NCBI GenBank assembly: GCA_938036835.1
Contig: CALHWB010000040.1
Span: 39,068-103,067 of the forward strand
Length of the DNA: 64,000 bases
Source of the DNA: an uncultured Propionibacterium sp.
Lineage (GTDB): Bacteria; Actinomycetota; Actinomycetes; Propionibacteriales; Propionibacteriaceae
Direction of reading: 5' to 3'
Shown one piece after another: positions 8,658 to 18,361 of the stretch (positions are counted from its first letter, which is position 1; each line of letters starts with the position of its first letter). The notes below the pieces were generated by a model. The model ran no database searches and was not told the origin of the DNA. It saw nothing but the letters and a program-made list of their open reading frames with translations. The position numbers and the translations under genes were made by a program.

Positions 8658-9602
8658 TCAACCGATCATCAGCTCGGCAAATACCGCAGCCAACCGGAGC
8701 GGATCATGGCGAGCGGTGCCATCGTGACGGCGCACATCGGCGATCAGCAGCCGGGCTCCCAGGTTGGCGGCGAAACCGGCCAGATGCGGGTCCGTGGCGG
8801 CAAAGGCCGAATCGGCGACGATCGTGTCGAAACGCAATCCGGGCGCGTGCTCGGCGATTATCTCCAAATGCTGGGCGGGGCTAACCCCAGCGGTCTCATC
8901 GGCGGGGGCCACATTCAAGGTGAGCACGCGATGGCCGGCGGCACCGATGATGGCCGCGGCGAGCTCGGGTACCAGCAGATGCGGTAGCACCGAGGTAAAC
9001 CACGAACCGGGCCCGAGCACCACGAAGTCGGCCTGCTGCACCGCGGCCAGTGCCTCCGGGCAGGCCGGCGGCTGGTCGGGCAACAGCCGCAGGTTGGTCA
9101 CCCGGCCGCTGGTCACCGCCACCTCATGTTGGCCACGTACCACGCAGAACTCATCGGGACGGTCTGGGTCTGCCCCGATCACATCGGCCTCAATCGACAA
9201 CGGCTCCAGTGACATGGGCAGCACCCGGCCACGAGCCTTCAACAGCTGCCCGACCAGTTCCAGCCCGCTGACCGGATCAAACTGCTGCCAGACCCCCTCG
9301 ATCAGCAGATTCCCGATGGCATGCCCATTCAATGGCCCACCGCTCTCGAAGCGGGATTGCAGCACTCTCGCCCAGCCACGACCAATCGAATCGTCCCCGC
9401 ACAGCGCCGCCAAAGCCATCCGCAGATCGCCGGGCGGCAGCCCACCAAGTTCCCGGCGCAACCGCCCCGAGGAACCACCGTTGTCGGCGACGGTCACCAC
9501 CGCGGTCAGCTCGTCGGTGATCTGCCGCAGCGCCTGTAGGGTCGCGGAAAGGCCGTGCCCCCCGCCCAGCGCTGTCACCCGGGGTAGTCGGTGCCCGCTC
9601 AT
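8658..9602 (-). CDS. yvcK: Gluconeogenesis factor YvcK/CofD-like protein
   Basis: A YvcK/CofD-family protein that binds UDP-sugars and affects carbon flux and cell-wall balance in Gram-positives and mycobacteria. The 314-aa product begins with the hallmark VTALGGGHGLSATL, has VVTVADNGGSSGRLRRE and a glycine-rich VVLGPGSWFTSVLPHLLV. It overlaps the end of rapZ by 4 nt and is followed directly by whiA, the conserved rapZ-yvcK-whiA module. Length is normal. Confidence 0.93.
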   Translation of the reverse strand: MSGHRLPRVTALGGGHGLSATLQALRQITDELTAVVTVADNGGSSGRLRRELGGLPPGDLRMALAALCGDDSIGRGWARVLQSRFESGGPLNGHAIGNLLIEGVWQQFDPVSGLELVGQLLKARGRVLPMSLEPLSIEADVIGADPDRPDEFCVVRGQHEVAVTSGRVTNLRLLPDQPPACPEALAAVQQADFVVLGPGSWFTSVLPHLLVPELAAAIIGAAGHRVLTLNVAPADETAGVSPAQHLEIIAEHAPGLRFDTIVADSAFAATDPHLAGFAANLGARLLIADVRRHDGTARHDPLRLAAVFAELMIG

Positions 9603-10522
9603 TCCCGCCCCAAATCCCGGTGTAGGACACTCACCTGAATACCGCGAGCGCGCAACCGGGCCGCGAAAGCCTCGCTGATCGTGGTGGAACGGTGCTTTCC
9701 CCCGGTGCAGCCGATGGCCACGGTTGCCTGATGCTTGCCTTCCCGCTCATAGCCGGGCTGGATGATGGTGATCAACTGCTCCAGCTGGTCCAAGAACTCC
9801 GCCGCCCCGGGCTGACCCAGCACGTAGTCACTGACCGCCTCCGACAGACCGGTCTGGGGACGCAGACTCGGCACCCAGTGCGGGTTCGGCAGGAAGCGGA
9901 CGTCGAAAACCATGTCGGCGTCCAACGGCACGCCATTCTTGAATCCAAAACTCATCACCTGGAAACGGGTGGCCTGCTCGTCCCCCGAAGCGTAGAGGTG
10001 CCCGACCCGGTGAGTGAGCTGGTGCACGGTCAGGTTGGAGGTATCGATCACCACGTCGGCGTCGGCACGTAGATTACGCATCATGCGGCGTTCCTTGGCC
10101 ACCGCCTGGATGATCGAACCGCCGCCTTGCAACGGCAGAGGCCGCCGGGACGACTCTTGGCGGCGCACGATCGCTTGATCGTCGGCTTCCAAGAAGCAGA
10201 TCTCCGGTCTGGTCTGGTGGGCCTCCAATTGGGCCAACACCACCGGCAGTTGGTCGAACATCTCCCGAGATCGGACATCCAGACCGACCGCAAGCCTGAC
10301 CTGACCGCCACGGCGAGCGGTGTCGATCAGTTGAGGCAGCAGACTAGGCGGCAGATTGTCAACCACGAACCAGCCCAGATCCTCCATGGCATGCATGGCG
10401 GTTCGCCGCCCCGCACCCGACATGCCGGTGATGATCACCACCCGCGGCGCGGTGGGCGAATCGGCCTGCTGGGCGCATCCCGGTGACGTGGTGCTTGTCG
10501 GCTGGCTCACATCAGTCATCAT
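9599..10522 (-). CDS. rapZ: RNase adapter protein RapZ (nucleotide-binding)
   Basis: RapZ-family nucleotide-binding protein; in E. coli it directs sRNA decay that controls glucosamine-6-phosphate synthase, while its role in Actinobacteria is less clear. The 307-aa product has the P-loop GMSGAGRRT near residue 33, where the usual lysine is arginine, the VDNLPPSLL segment, and the C-terminal IGCTGGKHRSTTI motif. The start codon at 10522 gives about 25 residues before the P-loop, so a somewhat later start cannot be excluded. First gene of rapZ-yvcK-whiA and downstream of uvrC. Confidence 0.93.
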   Translation of the reverse strand: MMTDVSQPTSTTSPGCAQQADSPTAPRVVIITGMSGAGRRTAMHAMEDLGWFVVDNLPPSLLPQLIDTARRGGQVRLAVGLDVRSREMFDQLPVVLAQLEAHQTRPEICFLEADDQAIVRRQESSRRPLPLQGGGSIIQAVAKERRMMRNLRADADVVIDTSNLTVHQLTHRVGHLYASGDEQATRFQVMSFGFKNGVPLDADMVFDVRFLPNPHWVPSLRPQTGLSEAVSDYVLGQPGAAEFLDQLEQLITIIQPGYEREGKHQATVAIGCTGGKHRSTTISEAFAARLRARGIQVSVLHRDLGRE

Positions 10523-10603
10523 CCCAGACCTACCCGGCCCGGCCCAACGGCGCGCGGGAATTCCCGGCAGGGAGTCTATTCGACCAGCCGGTGGCCGAGC
10601 GAT

Positions 10604-12586
10604 TCAGTCGCCGACGATCTCACCGGTTGCGGTATTGACCGCCATCGGAACCTCCTCGCCGGCAAGCGCAATCACCACTGCCCGGGCGGTAGCCGGCCCG
10701 AATCCCGGCAGGGCCGCGATCTGGTCGAGACTAGCGGAGCGCAGCTTCTTCAGACTGCCGAAATGACCTAACAGCGTCCGCCGGCGCACCTCGCCCAGCC
10801 CGGGCACGGCATCCAGCAGCGACTCCACCATCGCCCTGGAGCGACGTCCCCGATGGTGGGTGATGGCGAAGCGATGGGATTCGTCACGTACCCGCTGTAG
10901 CAAGTACAGTCCTTCGGAAGCCCGCGGCAAGATCAGCGGGTAATCCTGGTCAGGCAGCCAGACCTCCTCAAGCCTCTTGGCCAGCCCGATCAGGGCAATC
11001 TCCGAGGCCAGCCCAAGGTCATCGAGCACCTGCCGGGCAGCGCACACTTGGGGTAGGCCCCCATCGACCACGACCAGCGCCGGAGCGTAGGCGAACCGCC
11101 GAGGTGCCCCGCTGGTGGGATCCATCAATGCCGGTCCTTGTTCGTCCAGTCCATCCTCGATCATCGAGGCCCGATCGGCCAGCAGCCGGTTGAATCTGCG
11201 GCGTAGCACCTCATCCATCGCTGCGCTGTCATTGGAACCCTCGAAGCTCTTGATCACGAACCTGCGATATTCCGATTTACGCGCCAGCCCGTCCTCGAAC
11301 ACCACCATGGAACCGACCACCTCGGTGCCCTGCAGGTGCGAGATGTCGAACCCCTCGATCCGCAGCGGGGCGCTAGCCAACCCCAGCGCCTCTTGGAGTT
11401 CGGCCAGGGCACGACCCCGGGTACTCAGATCGGCGGCACGTCTGGTCTTGTGCGCCGTCAACGCCTCGGCCGCATTGCGGGCGACGGTCCCCAACAGAGC
11501 GGCTTTAGCGCCACGCCGCGGCACATGCACCCTGACCCGGGCCCCTCGTTGTTCGGCGAGTAGTCCGGTCAGCACCTCACCGGACGCGGGCATGACCGGC
11601 ACCAGCACCTCCGGGGGGATCGTGCTTACACAATCGGCGTGAAACCCCTGCTCCTCGGCATACAGCCGCAACAGCACGGTCTCGATCAGTTCGGCCTCGG
11701 CGGCATCGTCGGCCCGGTCGGCCACCCAGCCCTGTTCGCCTCGGACGCGACCAGCCCGAACGTGGAAGATCTGGACCGCCACCTCCAGCGGATCGGTAGC
11801 CAACGCGACCACGTCGGCATCGGTGCCATCGGGCAACACGATGGCATTGCGCTCGGTGGCCTGACGCAACGCCGCCAACGAATCACGCAGAATAGCCGCC
11901 TGCTCATAGGCCTGCTGCTCGGCGGCCGCCCGCATCTGATCGGTCAACTTGCGTTCCAGGCCGCGTGTCTGCCCAGCCCAGAAGGCACAGAAATCGGTCA
12001 CCAGTTCCCGATGGGCGGTCGCATCCACCCGGCCCACGCAGGGTGCCGCGCATTTGCCGATGTGCCCAAGCAGGCAGGGCCGCCCGGCGGCGATCGCAGT
12101 ACGGAACACCCCGTCGCTGCAAGACCTCATCGGGAATACCCGCAATAGCGAATCCACCGATTCCCGAACGGCCCAGGCCTGCCCAAAGGGACCGAAATAG
12201 CGCCAACCCTTGCGTTTGGCGCCGCGTCCCACGAACACTCTGGGAAACTCCTCCGACCAGGTCACACAGAGCCAGGGATAGGACTTGTCGTCGCGATACT
12301 TGATATTGAACCGCGGATCGAACTGCTTGATCCAGGTGTACTCGAGTTGGAGGGCTTCCAGTTCGTTATGCACCACTGTCCAGTCGATCCGGGCCGCAGT
12401 GCGCACCATGGTCTGGGTGCGGAAGTGCAGCCCGGCCGGATCGACGAAATAGGAGTTCAGCCGGTTCCGCAGGTTCTTGGCCTTACCGACATAGATCACC
12501 TGACCGTAAGCGTCAATGAACCGGTAAACTCCCGGATCGGTTGGGATGCTGCTCGGCTGCGGCCGATAGCTGGCCGGATCTGCCAT
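10604..12586 (-). CDS. uvrC: Excinuclease ABC subunit C
   Basis: UvrC makes the dual incisions around lesions in nucleotide excision repair after UvrAB loading. The 660-aa product has the N-terminal GIY-YIG nuclease (GVYRFIDAYGQVIYVGKAKNL split at residues 18-40), a UVR domain (YEQAAILRDSL), the RNase H-like C-terminal endonuclease region (EGFDISHLQGTEVVGSMVVF, in two parts) and two helix-hairpin-helix motifs ending in LPGFGPATARAV. The ATG at 12586 is 1 nt after the uvrA stop, so the two repair genes form an operon. Confidence 0.95.
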   Translation of the reverse strand: MADPASYRPQPSSIPTDPGVYRFIDAYGQVIYVGKAKNLRNRLNSYFVDPAGLHFRTQTMVRTAARIDWTVVHNELEALQLEYTWIKQFDPRFNIKYRDDKSYPWLCVTWSEEFPRVFVGRGAKRKGWRYFGPFGQAWAVRESVDSLLRVFPMRSCSDGVFRTAIAAGRPCLLGHIGKCAAPCVGRVDATAHRELVTDFCAFWAGQTRGLERKLTDQMRAAAEQQAYEQAAILRDSLAALRQATERNAIVLPDGTDADVVALATDPLEVAVQIFHVRAGRVRGEQGWVADRADDAAEAELIETVLLRLYAEEQGFHADCVSTIPPEVLVPVMPASGEVLTGLLAEQRGARVRVHVPRRGAKAALLGTVARNAAEALTAHKTRRAADLSTRGRALAELQEALGLASAPLRIEGFDISHLQGTEVVGSMVVFEDGLARKSEYRRFVIKSFEGSNDSAAMDEVLRRRFNRLLADRASMIEDGLDEQGPALMDPTSGAPRRFAYAPALVVVDGGLPQVCAARQVLDDLGLASEIALIGLAKRLEEVWLPDQDYPLILPRASEGLYLLQRVRDESHRFAITHHRGRRSRAMVESLLDAVPGLGEVRRRTLLGHFGSLKKLRSASLDQIAALPGFGPATARAVVIALAGEEVPMAVNTATGEIVGD

Positions 12587-12587
12587 C

Positions 12588-15500
12588 TCAAGCCGCCGGG
12601 TTCTTGCCGGTTCGGCGCCGTGCGCTCCCGCGCCGGTCGGCCACCGGCGCACTGTCGGCAGCCACCACCCGGCGATGCTTCTTCGGCCTGTCGCCGAGCG
12701 CGATCAATGGCTCTTCCCCGGCCGAGGCGCCGGCCTGCGGCACCGGCCGGCCGGCAAGCAGTTCGGCCAGGAACACCCCGGTGTGGCTCCCCGTAGTGGC
12801 GGCCACCTGCTCCGGGGTACCGACGGCCACCACCCGACCACCCCGGTGTCCGCCCTCGGGTCCCATGTCAATGACCCAGTCGGCGGTTTTGATGACATCA
12901 AGGTTGTGCTCGATGACCACCACGGTGTTGCCGGCGTCCACCAGCCGGTGCAGCACCCCGAGCAATCGGCCGATGTCCTCGAAATGCAGGCCGGTAGTCG
13001 GTTCGTCCAGTACATAGAGAGTACGACCGGTTGCCCGCCGCTGCAGCTCGGCAGCCAGCTTGACCCGTTGGGCTTCACCACCGGAAAGAGTGGTAGCCGG
13101 TTGCCCCAGACGCACATAGCCCAAGCCGACCTCAACCAGGGTCGTCAGATGACGCGAGATCGCCTGGATGGGTGAGAAAAACTCCGCGGCCTCCTCAATC
13201 GGCATGTCGAGCACCTCCGCGATGGTGCGCCCCTTGTAACGCACCTCGAGGGTTTCACGGTTATAGCGTGCGCCATGACAAACTTCACAAGGCACATACA
13301 CATCGGGCAGGAAGTTCATCTCGATGCGGATCGTGCCGTCCCCCAGGCAGTTTTCACAGCGTCCCCCCTTAACATTGAAGCTGAACCGACCCGGTTGGTA
13401 GCCCCGCACCTTCGCCTCCGGGGTCTGGCTGAACAGGGCGCGGATCTTGTCGAATACCCCGGTGTAGGTAGCCGGATTAGAACGTGGGGATCGCCCGATC
13501 GGCGACTGATCGACATGGACCACCTTGTTTATGGCCTCCACACCGGTGATTCCGCGATGCCTGCCGGGTACGTCCCTGGCACCATAGATGGTTTTGGCCA
13601 GCGAGTTGTACAGGATCGCATTCACCAGCGAGGACTTTCCAGAACCGCTCACTCCCGTTACGGCGATGAGTTTGCCCAGCGGAAAATCCACCGTGATATC
13701 ACGCAGATTGTTCTCCATGGCACCGTGCACGGTAATCAACCGGCCATTTCCCGCTCTTCGCGCCGCGGGCAGGGCGATCTCACGGCGTCCCGAGAGATAG
13801 GCCCCGGTCAGCGAATCCTCGTTGGCCACCAGCGCCTCCAGATCGCCACTGACTACTACCCGCCCACCGTGCTCACCGGCGCCGGGCCCGATATCCACCA
13901 GATGATCGGCCGCCCGGATGGTGTCCTCATCATGTTCGACGACGATCAGTGTGTTACCCAAATCACGTAGCCGCTCCAGGGTCTGGATCAACCGTCGATT
14001 GTCGCGTTGATGCAAGCCGATCGATGGCTCATCGAGCACATACAGCACCCCGGTCAGACCGGAGCCGATCTGGGTGGCCAGCCGGATGCGCTGAGCCTCG
14101 CCCCCCGACAGCGATCCCGCGCTGCGCGCCAGGGTCAGGTAGTCCAGGCCGACATCTAGCAGGAATCTGGCGCGCGCCCGGATCTCCTTGACCACCTGCC
14201 GTGCGATAGCGGTTTCCCGTTCGGTCAGTTCGAGGGTTGTCACGTATTCGGCGAGCCGGTCGATGGACAGCGCCGTGACCTCGGCAATGTTCAGACCGGA
14301 CACCGTGACGGCCAGGCTGGCTGGCTTCAGTCGGGCGCCTCCGCAGGCGGCACAGGGGATCTCCCGCAGATAGGCCCCCCAGCGTTCGCGTGCCGAGTCG
14401 GTCTCGGCCTCGGCATGCCGCCGACGGACATGGGACAGCACGCCTTCGAAGTCCTGGGCATAGCTGCGCACCCGACCAAACCTGTTGCGGTAACGCACGA
14501 TGACCGGATCGCCGTGGCCATTCAGGATCAGGCCGCGGACCCGGGGAGACAACTCATCCCACGGGGTATCGACCGAAAAATCGAACTCTTCCGCCATGGA
14601 CTCGAAGACATGCCCGTAATGGGCGGCCATCGTGGGACTAGCCCACGGAGCGATGGCGCCTTCCCGCAGGCTCTTCATCCGATCGGGCACTACCAGGTCG
14701 GGATCCACCTCCAGGGTGGTGCCCAATCCCGTGCACACCGCACAGGCACCCCAGGGCGCATTGAAGGAGAACTGCCGCGGCTCTAATTCGTCCAGGGCGA
14801 TGTCATGCCCGTTCGGGCAGGCCAACTGCTCGCTGAAGCTGCGGGTGCGCTGGGGGTCGTCGGCATCGCAGTCGATAAAATCCATCACCACCAGGCCATT
14901 GGTAAGGCCAAGTGCCGTCTCGACCGAGTCGGTTATGCGCTGTTGGGCTGACCTCTTGACCGCCACCCGATCGACCACGACATCGATGTCGTGCTTTCGC
15001 TGTTTGTCCAGAACGGGCGGATCGGTCAACTGGTACACCGTCGCGTCCACCTTCACCCGGGCATAGCCTTGGGTCGCCAGATTGCGGAACAACTCGGAGT
15101 ATTCTCCCTTGCGGCCACGAACCATTGGGGCCAAGATCTGGCATCGGGTACCCTCTGGCAGCAGCATTACTTGATCGACGATCTGCTGAGGAGTCTGCCG
15201 AGTGATCGGCTCGCCGCAGACCAAGCAGTGGGGATGGCCGACCCGGGCAAACAGCAGTCGCAGATAGTCATAGATCTCGGTGACCGTGCCCACCGTCGAG
15301 CGCGGATTGCGGCTGGTGGACTTCTGATCGATCGCGACCGCCGGCGAAAGCCCATCGATGAAATCGACGGCTGGTTTGTCGAGTTGGCCCAGGAATTGCC
15401 GGGCATAGGCCGACAGGGATTCGACATAGCGGCGCTGCCCCTCGGCGAAGATCGTATCGAAGGCCAGGGAGGACTTGCCGGATCCGGATAGCCCGGTAAA

Positions 15501-15596
15501 CACTACCAGCGCATCACGCGGCAGATCGATGGTGACATTGCGCAGATTGTGTTCCCGCGCGCCCGACACGACAAGACGATCCTTCACGTCCCACAT
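12588..15596 (-). CDS. uvrA: Excinuclease ABC subunit A
   Basis: UvrA is the damage-sensing ABC ATPase of nucleotide excision repair. The 1002-aa product has two Walker A motifs (GLSGSGKSSLAF and GVSGSGKSSLVN), two LSGGEAQR signatures, and zinc-binding cysteine clusters such as CENCLGDG with CEVCHG. I chose the ATG at 15596 because the conserved DRLVVSGAREHNL follows within five residues; the open frame continues to 15764 but that part is not family-like and overlaps the divergent gene at 15694. The basic C-terminal tail (RRGSARRRTGK) is typical of actinobacterial UvrA. No LexA box was recognised upstream. Confidence 0.96.
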   Translation of the reverse strand: MWDVKDRLVVSGAREHNLRNVTIDLPRDALVVFTGLSGSGKSSLAFDTIFAEGQRRYVESLSAYARQFLGQLDKPAVDFIDGLSPAVAIDQKSTSRNPRSTVGTVTEIYDYLRLLFARVGHPHCLVCGEPITRQTPQQIVDQVMLLPEGTRCQILAPMVRGRKGEYSELFRNLATQGYARVKVDATVYQLTDPPVLDKQRKHDIDVVVDRVAVKRSAQQRITDSVETALGLTNGLVVMDFIDCDADDPQRTRSFSEQLACPNGHDIALDELEPRQFSFNAPWGACAVCTGLGTTLEVDPDLVVPDRMKSLREGAIAPWASPTMAAHYGHVFESMAEEFDFSVDTPWDELSPRVRGLILNGHGDPVIVRYRNRFGRVRSYAQDFEGVLSHVRRRHAEAETDSARERWGAYLREIPCAACGGARLKPASLAVTVSGLNIAEVTALSIDRLAEYVTTLELTERETAIARQVVKEIRARARFLLDVGLDYLTLARSAGSLSGGEAQRIRLATQIGSGLTGVLYVLDEPSIGLHQRDNRRLIQTLERLRDLGNTLIVVEHDEDTIRAADHLVDIGPGAGEHGGRVVVSGDLEALVANEDSLTGAYLSGRREIALPAARRAGNGRLITVHGAMENNLRDITVDFPLGKLIAVTGVSGSGKSSLVNAILYNSLAKTIYGARDVPGRHRGITGVEAINKVVHVDQSPIGRSPRSNPATYTGVFDKIRALFSQTPEAKVRGYQPGRFSFNVKGGRCENCLGDGTIRIEMNFLPDVYVPCEVCHGARYNRETLEVRYKGRTIAEVLDMPIEEAAEFFSPIQAISRHLTTLVEVGLGYVRLGQPATTLSGGEAQRVKLAAELQRRATGRTLYVLDEPTTGLHFEDIGRLLGVLHRLVDAGNTVVVIEHNLDVIKTADWVIDMGPEGGHRGGRVVAVGTPEQVAATTGSHTGVFLAELLAGRPVPQAGASAGEEPLIALGDRPKKHRRVVAADSAPVADRRGSARRRTGKNPAA

Positions 15597-15693
15597 CGTA
15601 TGCGCCCCGACCGACGCAACCAGCCACCCAGCCATTAGGCTGAACTGACAGGCCTGCGATGGCCGTGGTCGGAAGGGTGCGGGTGAGATCGAG

Positions 15694-16431
15694 TTGACTT
15701 GGGATAGCGCGAAGCAGGACAGGATCAGCATCGCCTGCCCACGGGCCGAAGTACGAAAAGCCAAGATGGAGGCAACCCAACGGCTACTGGGCTACACCAT
15801 AACGCTCAGTGAACGCGCCTGGCAGGAGCCCTCCCGGCTACCCGGATGGACCCGGGCCCATGTGGCCAGCCATATCGCCCGCAACGCCGACGGTCTGATT
15901 AGATCCATTGAGGCGCTGCTGTCTGACCGTCCCACCCTGATGTACGACGGGGACGAGGAACGCGACTGGGCCGTGGAACGCGGCTCGCAACGAGGCGGCC
16001 TGGACCTGCAGATCGATCTGGACACCACCGCAGGCCGGTTGAATACGGCTTTCAACCAGTTAGAGGAATTGGCTCCAGACACCCCGGTCGAGCTTCGGCC
16101 GCAGCACCGGCTTCGCGCCGATCTGCTGCCCTTGGCTAGGCTCAACGAGGTGGTCCTGCACACCGCAGACCTAGACTGTGGCTTTGAGATCGAGGATCTG
16201 GAACCACGGGTGGCCAGTTGGCTGCTGCAGTGGAACAGCCTGGTGCTACCCGACACCCGGCTACCGGATGTGAACCTGCGGGCCGAAGGTCAGGGCCTAA
16301 AAGCCGCCGGCGACGAACCAGCCTCTGCGGTATCCGGCATCAAGCCGGTATTGCTCGGCTGGCTCACCGGACGGATCGCCCCCGACCGAGCCGAGGTGCT
16401 CGGCCTGCCGGAGAGCCCACCGACGCTTTAG
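15694..16431 (+). CDS. Maleylpyruvate isomerase family mycothiol-dependent enzyme
   Basis: The 245-aa product has an N-terminal DinB/MDMPI-fold four-helix domain with the signature LPGWTRAHVASHIARNADGL, whose histidines bind metal in mycothiol-dependent enzymes, plus NEVVLHTADLD and a C-terminal MDMPI-C-like part. Members use mycothiol, the actinobacterial thiol, in isomerisation or transfer reactions; the substrate here is unknown. A TTG at 15694 preceded by GGGTGAG is taken as the start; an ATG at 15766 would remove part of the first helix. It is divergent from uvrA and followed by an MBL-fold hydrolase, as in several actinobacteria. Confidence 0.82.
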   Translation: MTWDSAKQDRISIACPRAEVRKAKMEATQRLLGYTITLSERAWQEPSRLPGWTRAHVASHIARNADGLIRSIEALLSDRPTLMYDGDEERDWAVERGSQRGGLDLQIDLDTTAGRLNTAFNQLEELAPDTPVELRPQHRLRADLLPLARLNEVVLHTADLDCGFEIEDLEPRVASWLLQWNSLVLPDTRLPDVNLRAEGQGLKAAGDEPASAVSGIKPVLLGWLTGRIAPDRAEVLGLPESPPTL

Positions 16432-16474
16432 TCCCTGGACGCCCCGGAAGAGCCGAGGAGTTAGGGTTTACCGC

Positions 16475-17134
16475 ATGAACCATCGATTTCACACCGGCCC
16501 ACGCCAAACCCCCAGCGTGTTCCGAGTCGGATCGGTCACCGTCACCAAGATCAGCGTTGGTCCGATGGACAATAACGCCTACCTGCTCGCTCCAAAGGCG
16601 GGGCCGCTGCTGTTGATCGATGCCGCCGCCGAAGCGGACCGGCTGATCGAATCGCTCGCCGGCCGCGAATTGGCCGCAATCGTAACCACCCACCGGCACG
16701 CCGACCACGTGCAGGCGCTTGCCCGGCTGGCCGCGGCCACCGAGGCCCGTTGCTGGGCCGGTCGTCCGGATGCCGACGACATCGGATCACGGACCGGGGT
16801 GGTCAGCCGGCCGGTCTGGTCCGGGGATCGGATCGGTGCCGGCGATATCGAACTCGGCGTACGTGGCCTAGCAGGCCATACCCCCGGAGGTATCGCCCTG
16901 GTATTGACCAACCCCAGCGGGCCGATTCACATCTTTACCGGGGACTCCCTGTTCCCCGGTGGCGTCGGCAGAACGGCATCGGCCACCGATTTCAACACCC
17001 TGCTGAACGACGTAAGCCGAGAACTCTTCGATCCGTACCCCGACGACACCGTGATCCATCCGGGCCATGGAGACTCCACGACGCTGGGCGCCGAGCGTCC
17101 CCACCTGGCAGAATGGCGCGCTCGGGGCTGGTGA
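16475..17134 (+). CDS. MBL-fold metallo-hydrolase (glyoxalase II-like)
   Basis: The 219-aa protein has the metallo-beta-lactamase zinc motif THRHADHVQ (HxHxDH) near residue 72, a second-site histidine in LAGHTPGGI, an aspartate in FTGDSLFPGGVGR and a last histidine in VIHPGHGDST. The GDSLF/GHG spacing fits hydroxyacylglutathione-hydrolase-like thioesterases; in a mycothiol-using cell the thiol is likely mycothiol rather than glutathione, which is inference supported by the neighbouring mycothiol-dependent-type gene 43 nt upstream. The ATG at 16475 is 15 nt after a GAGGAG. Cytosolic, no signal peptide. Confidence 0.87.
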   Translation: MNHRFHTGPRQTPSVFRVGSVTVTKISVGPMDNNAYLLAPKAGPLLLIDAAAEADRLIESLAGRELAAIVTTHRHADHVQALARLAAATEARCWAGRPDADDIGSRTGVVSRPVWSGDRIGAGDIELGVRGLAGHTPGGIALVLTNPSGPIHIFTGDSLFPGGVGRTASATDFNTLLNDVSRELFDPYPDDTVIHPGHGDSTTLGAERPHLAEWRARGW

Positions 17135-17175
17135 CCCACCGCCGGAATCCATCGGCGGCCGGTCTGGGAATCCGA

Positions 17176-17217
17176 CGAGTCGGCGAGCCCAGGGCATCGG
17201 CTCAGGCCGGCGACTCG
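17176..17217. terminator. Hairpin between convergent MBL hydrolase and terC genes
   Basis: CGAGTCGGCGAGCC at 17176 can pair with GGCTC and CGGCGACTCG ending at 17217, giving a long imperfect GC-rich stem followed by TTTCG on the + strand. It overlaps the last codons of terC and sits 42 nt after the hydrolase stop, so it could stop transcription from that side. The U-tract is poor; assignment is tentative. Confidence 0.35.
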
Positions 17218-18188
17218 TTTCGCGTTCGCAGAAGCGAAAACACTGCGGTGATGGCGACGGTGACCACGATCACGGCCAACGAAAGCAGGGTCGGCACCTC
17301 GATGTCGACGACGTGATATTCATGCAGCGCATGCAGGATCAGCTTGACCGCGATGAAACACAGAATGAACGACAGACCCAGCGACAGATAGACCAGCCGC
17401 TGTAGCAGCCCGCCAAGCAGGAAATACAGCTGACGCAAACCCATAAGCGCAAAGAAGTTGGCCGTGAAAACCAGGTAGGCCTCCTGGGTGAGGCCGAAGA
17501 TTGCCGGGATCGAGTCGAGCGCGAACATGACGTCAATGGATCCCAGGGCGACCACGACAAAGAATAGTGGTGTGAACACCCGTCGGCCCGATAGCTTCAC
17601 CGAGAAGTGGGTGCTGTGGTACTCCGTGGTGGACGGCACGATCCGTCGGATCCAACGCATCAGGGCATTGTCGGCATGCCCACCCTCATCTTCTTCCCTA
17701 TGTCTCCGGTAGTCGATGAAGAGTTTTATGCCGGTGTACAGCAGGAACGCACCGAAAATGAAGAACACCAGGGCGAAACGTTCAATGATCGCCGCTCCGG
17801 CCAGGATCAAGATGCCCCGGAATACCAGAGCCAAAACGATGCCGCACATCAGCGCGAACTGCTGATAGATCCGGGGCACTCGCATACTGCCCAACACGAT
17901 GATGAAGACGAACAGATTGTCGATGGACAAGGAATACTCGGTCAGATAGCCGGCGAAGAATTCCAGGGCATAGTCCCAACTGGTGTGATTGGACTCCGCC
18001 AGAGGATGGGCGAACAGCCCAATGCCGATTCCGAACAACACCGCAGCACTGACGTAGATCACGATCCATCGGGCGCATTCCCGCATGGACGGCTCGTGTG
18101 GCTTGCGGACCATCATCGCCACGTCGAAGATCAAAACTGCTATCAGCGCCGCCAGCGTCGCCACCCAGACCAATGGAGTAACGTGCAT
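17202..18188 (-). CDS. TerC family integral membrane protein (Mn2+ exporter type)
   Basis: A 328-aa TerC/Alx-family membrane protein with about nine transmembrane segments. It has the family motif EYSLSIDNLFVFIIVL in the third segment and the second acidic helix GSIDVMFALDSIPAIFGLT. TerC/Alx-type proteins are implicated in manganese efflux or metalation of exported proteins; the upstream yybP-ykoY-type riboswitch supports a manganese role here. I placed the start at the ATG 18188, 13 nt after GAAAGGG; the frame is open back to 18239, but that segment lies inside the riboswitch aptamer. Confidence 0.9.
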   Translation of the reverse strand: MHVTPLVWVATLAALIAVLIFDVAMMVRKPHEPSMRECARWIVIYVSAAVLFGIGIGLFAHPLAESNHTSWDYALEFFAGYLTEYSLSIDNLFVFIIVLGSMRVPRIYQQFALMCGIVLALVFRGILILAGAAIIERFALVFFIFGAFLLYTGIKLFIDYRRHREEDEGGHADNALMRWIRRIVPSTTEYHSTHFSVKLSGRRVFTPLFFVVVALGSIDVMFALDSIPAIFGLTQEAYLVFTANFFALMGLRQLYFLLGGLLQRLVYLSLGLSFILCFIAVKLILHALHEYHVVDIEVPTLLSLAVIVVTVAITAVFSLLRTRNESPA

Positions 18189-18219
18189 TCCGGGTACAAC
18201 CCTTTCGATCGAGAGGAGC

Positions 18220-18318
18220 CACTTCGGAGGTCTCGCCACAGACCTCTGGGTCTGCTACGGTGCCGAAAGCCCTGCTTAGTATTGACGACACCGCACGAGG
18301 GCTACTCCCCTCCACTGC
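18220..18318 (-). promoter_or_regulatory. yybP-ykoY-type (Mn2+) riboswitch upstream of terC
   Basis: The minus strand carries the aptamer hallmarks in order: GGGGAGTAGC at 18310-18301, a P2 pair (AGCCCT with AGGGCT), a P3-type stem (CAGACC with GGTCTG), then GGCGAGACC and a closing P1 in which GGAGG (18313-18309) pairs with CCTCC (18230-18226). This matches the yybP-ykoY manganese riboswitch layout, which typically controls TerC/MntP-type exporters. The terC start codon follows 38 nt after the aptamer. Sequence and pairing are visible; ligand is inferred from the family. Confidence 0.85.
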
Positions 18319-18361
18319 AGTTGTTGGACAACGATCCAATTCACGGACCACTGTTCGCTCG

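Noticed and set aside
15597..15764. A longer N terminus for UvrA
   Set aside because: The extension has no family similarity and overlaps the divergent gene and its promoter; the conserved start is at 15596.
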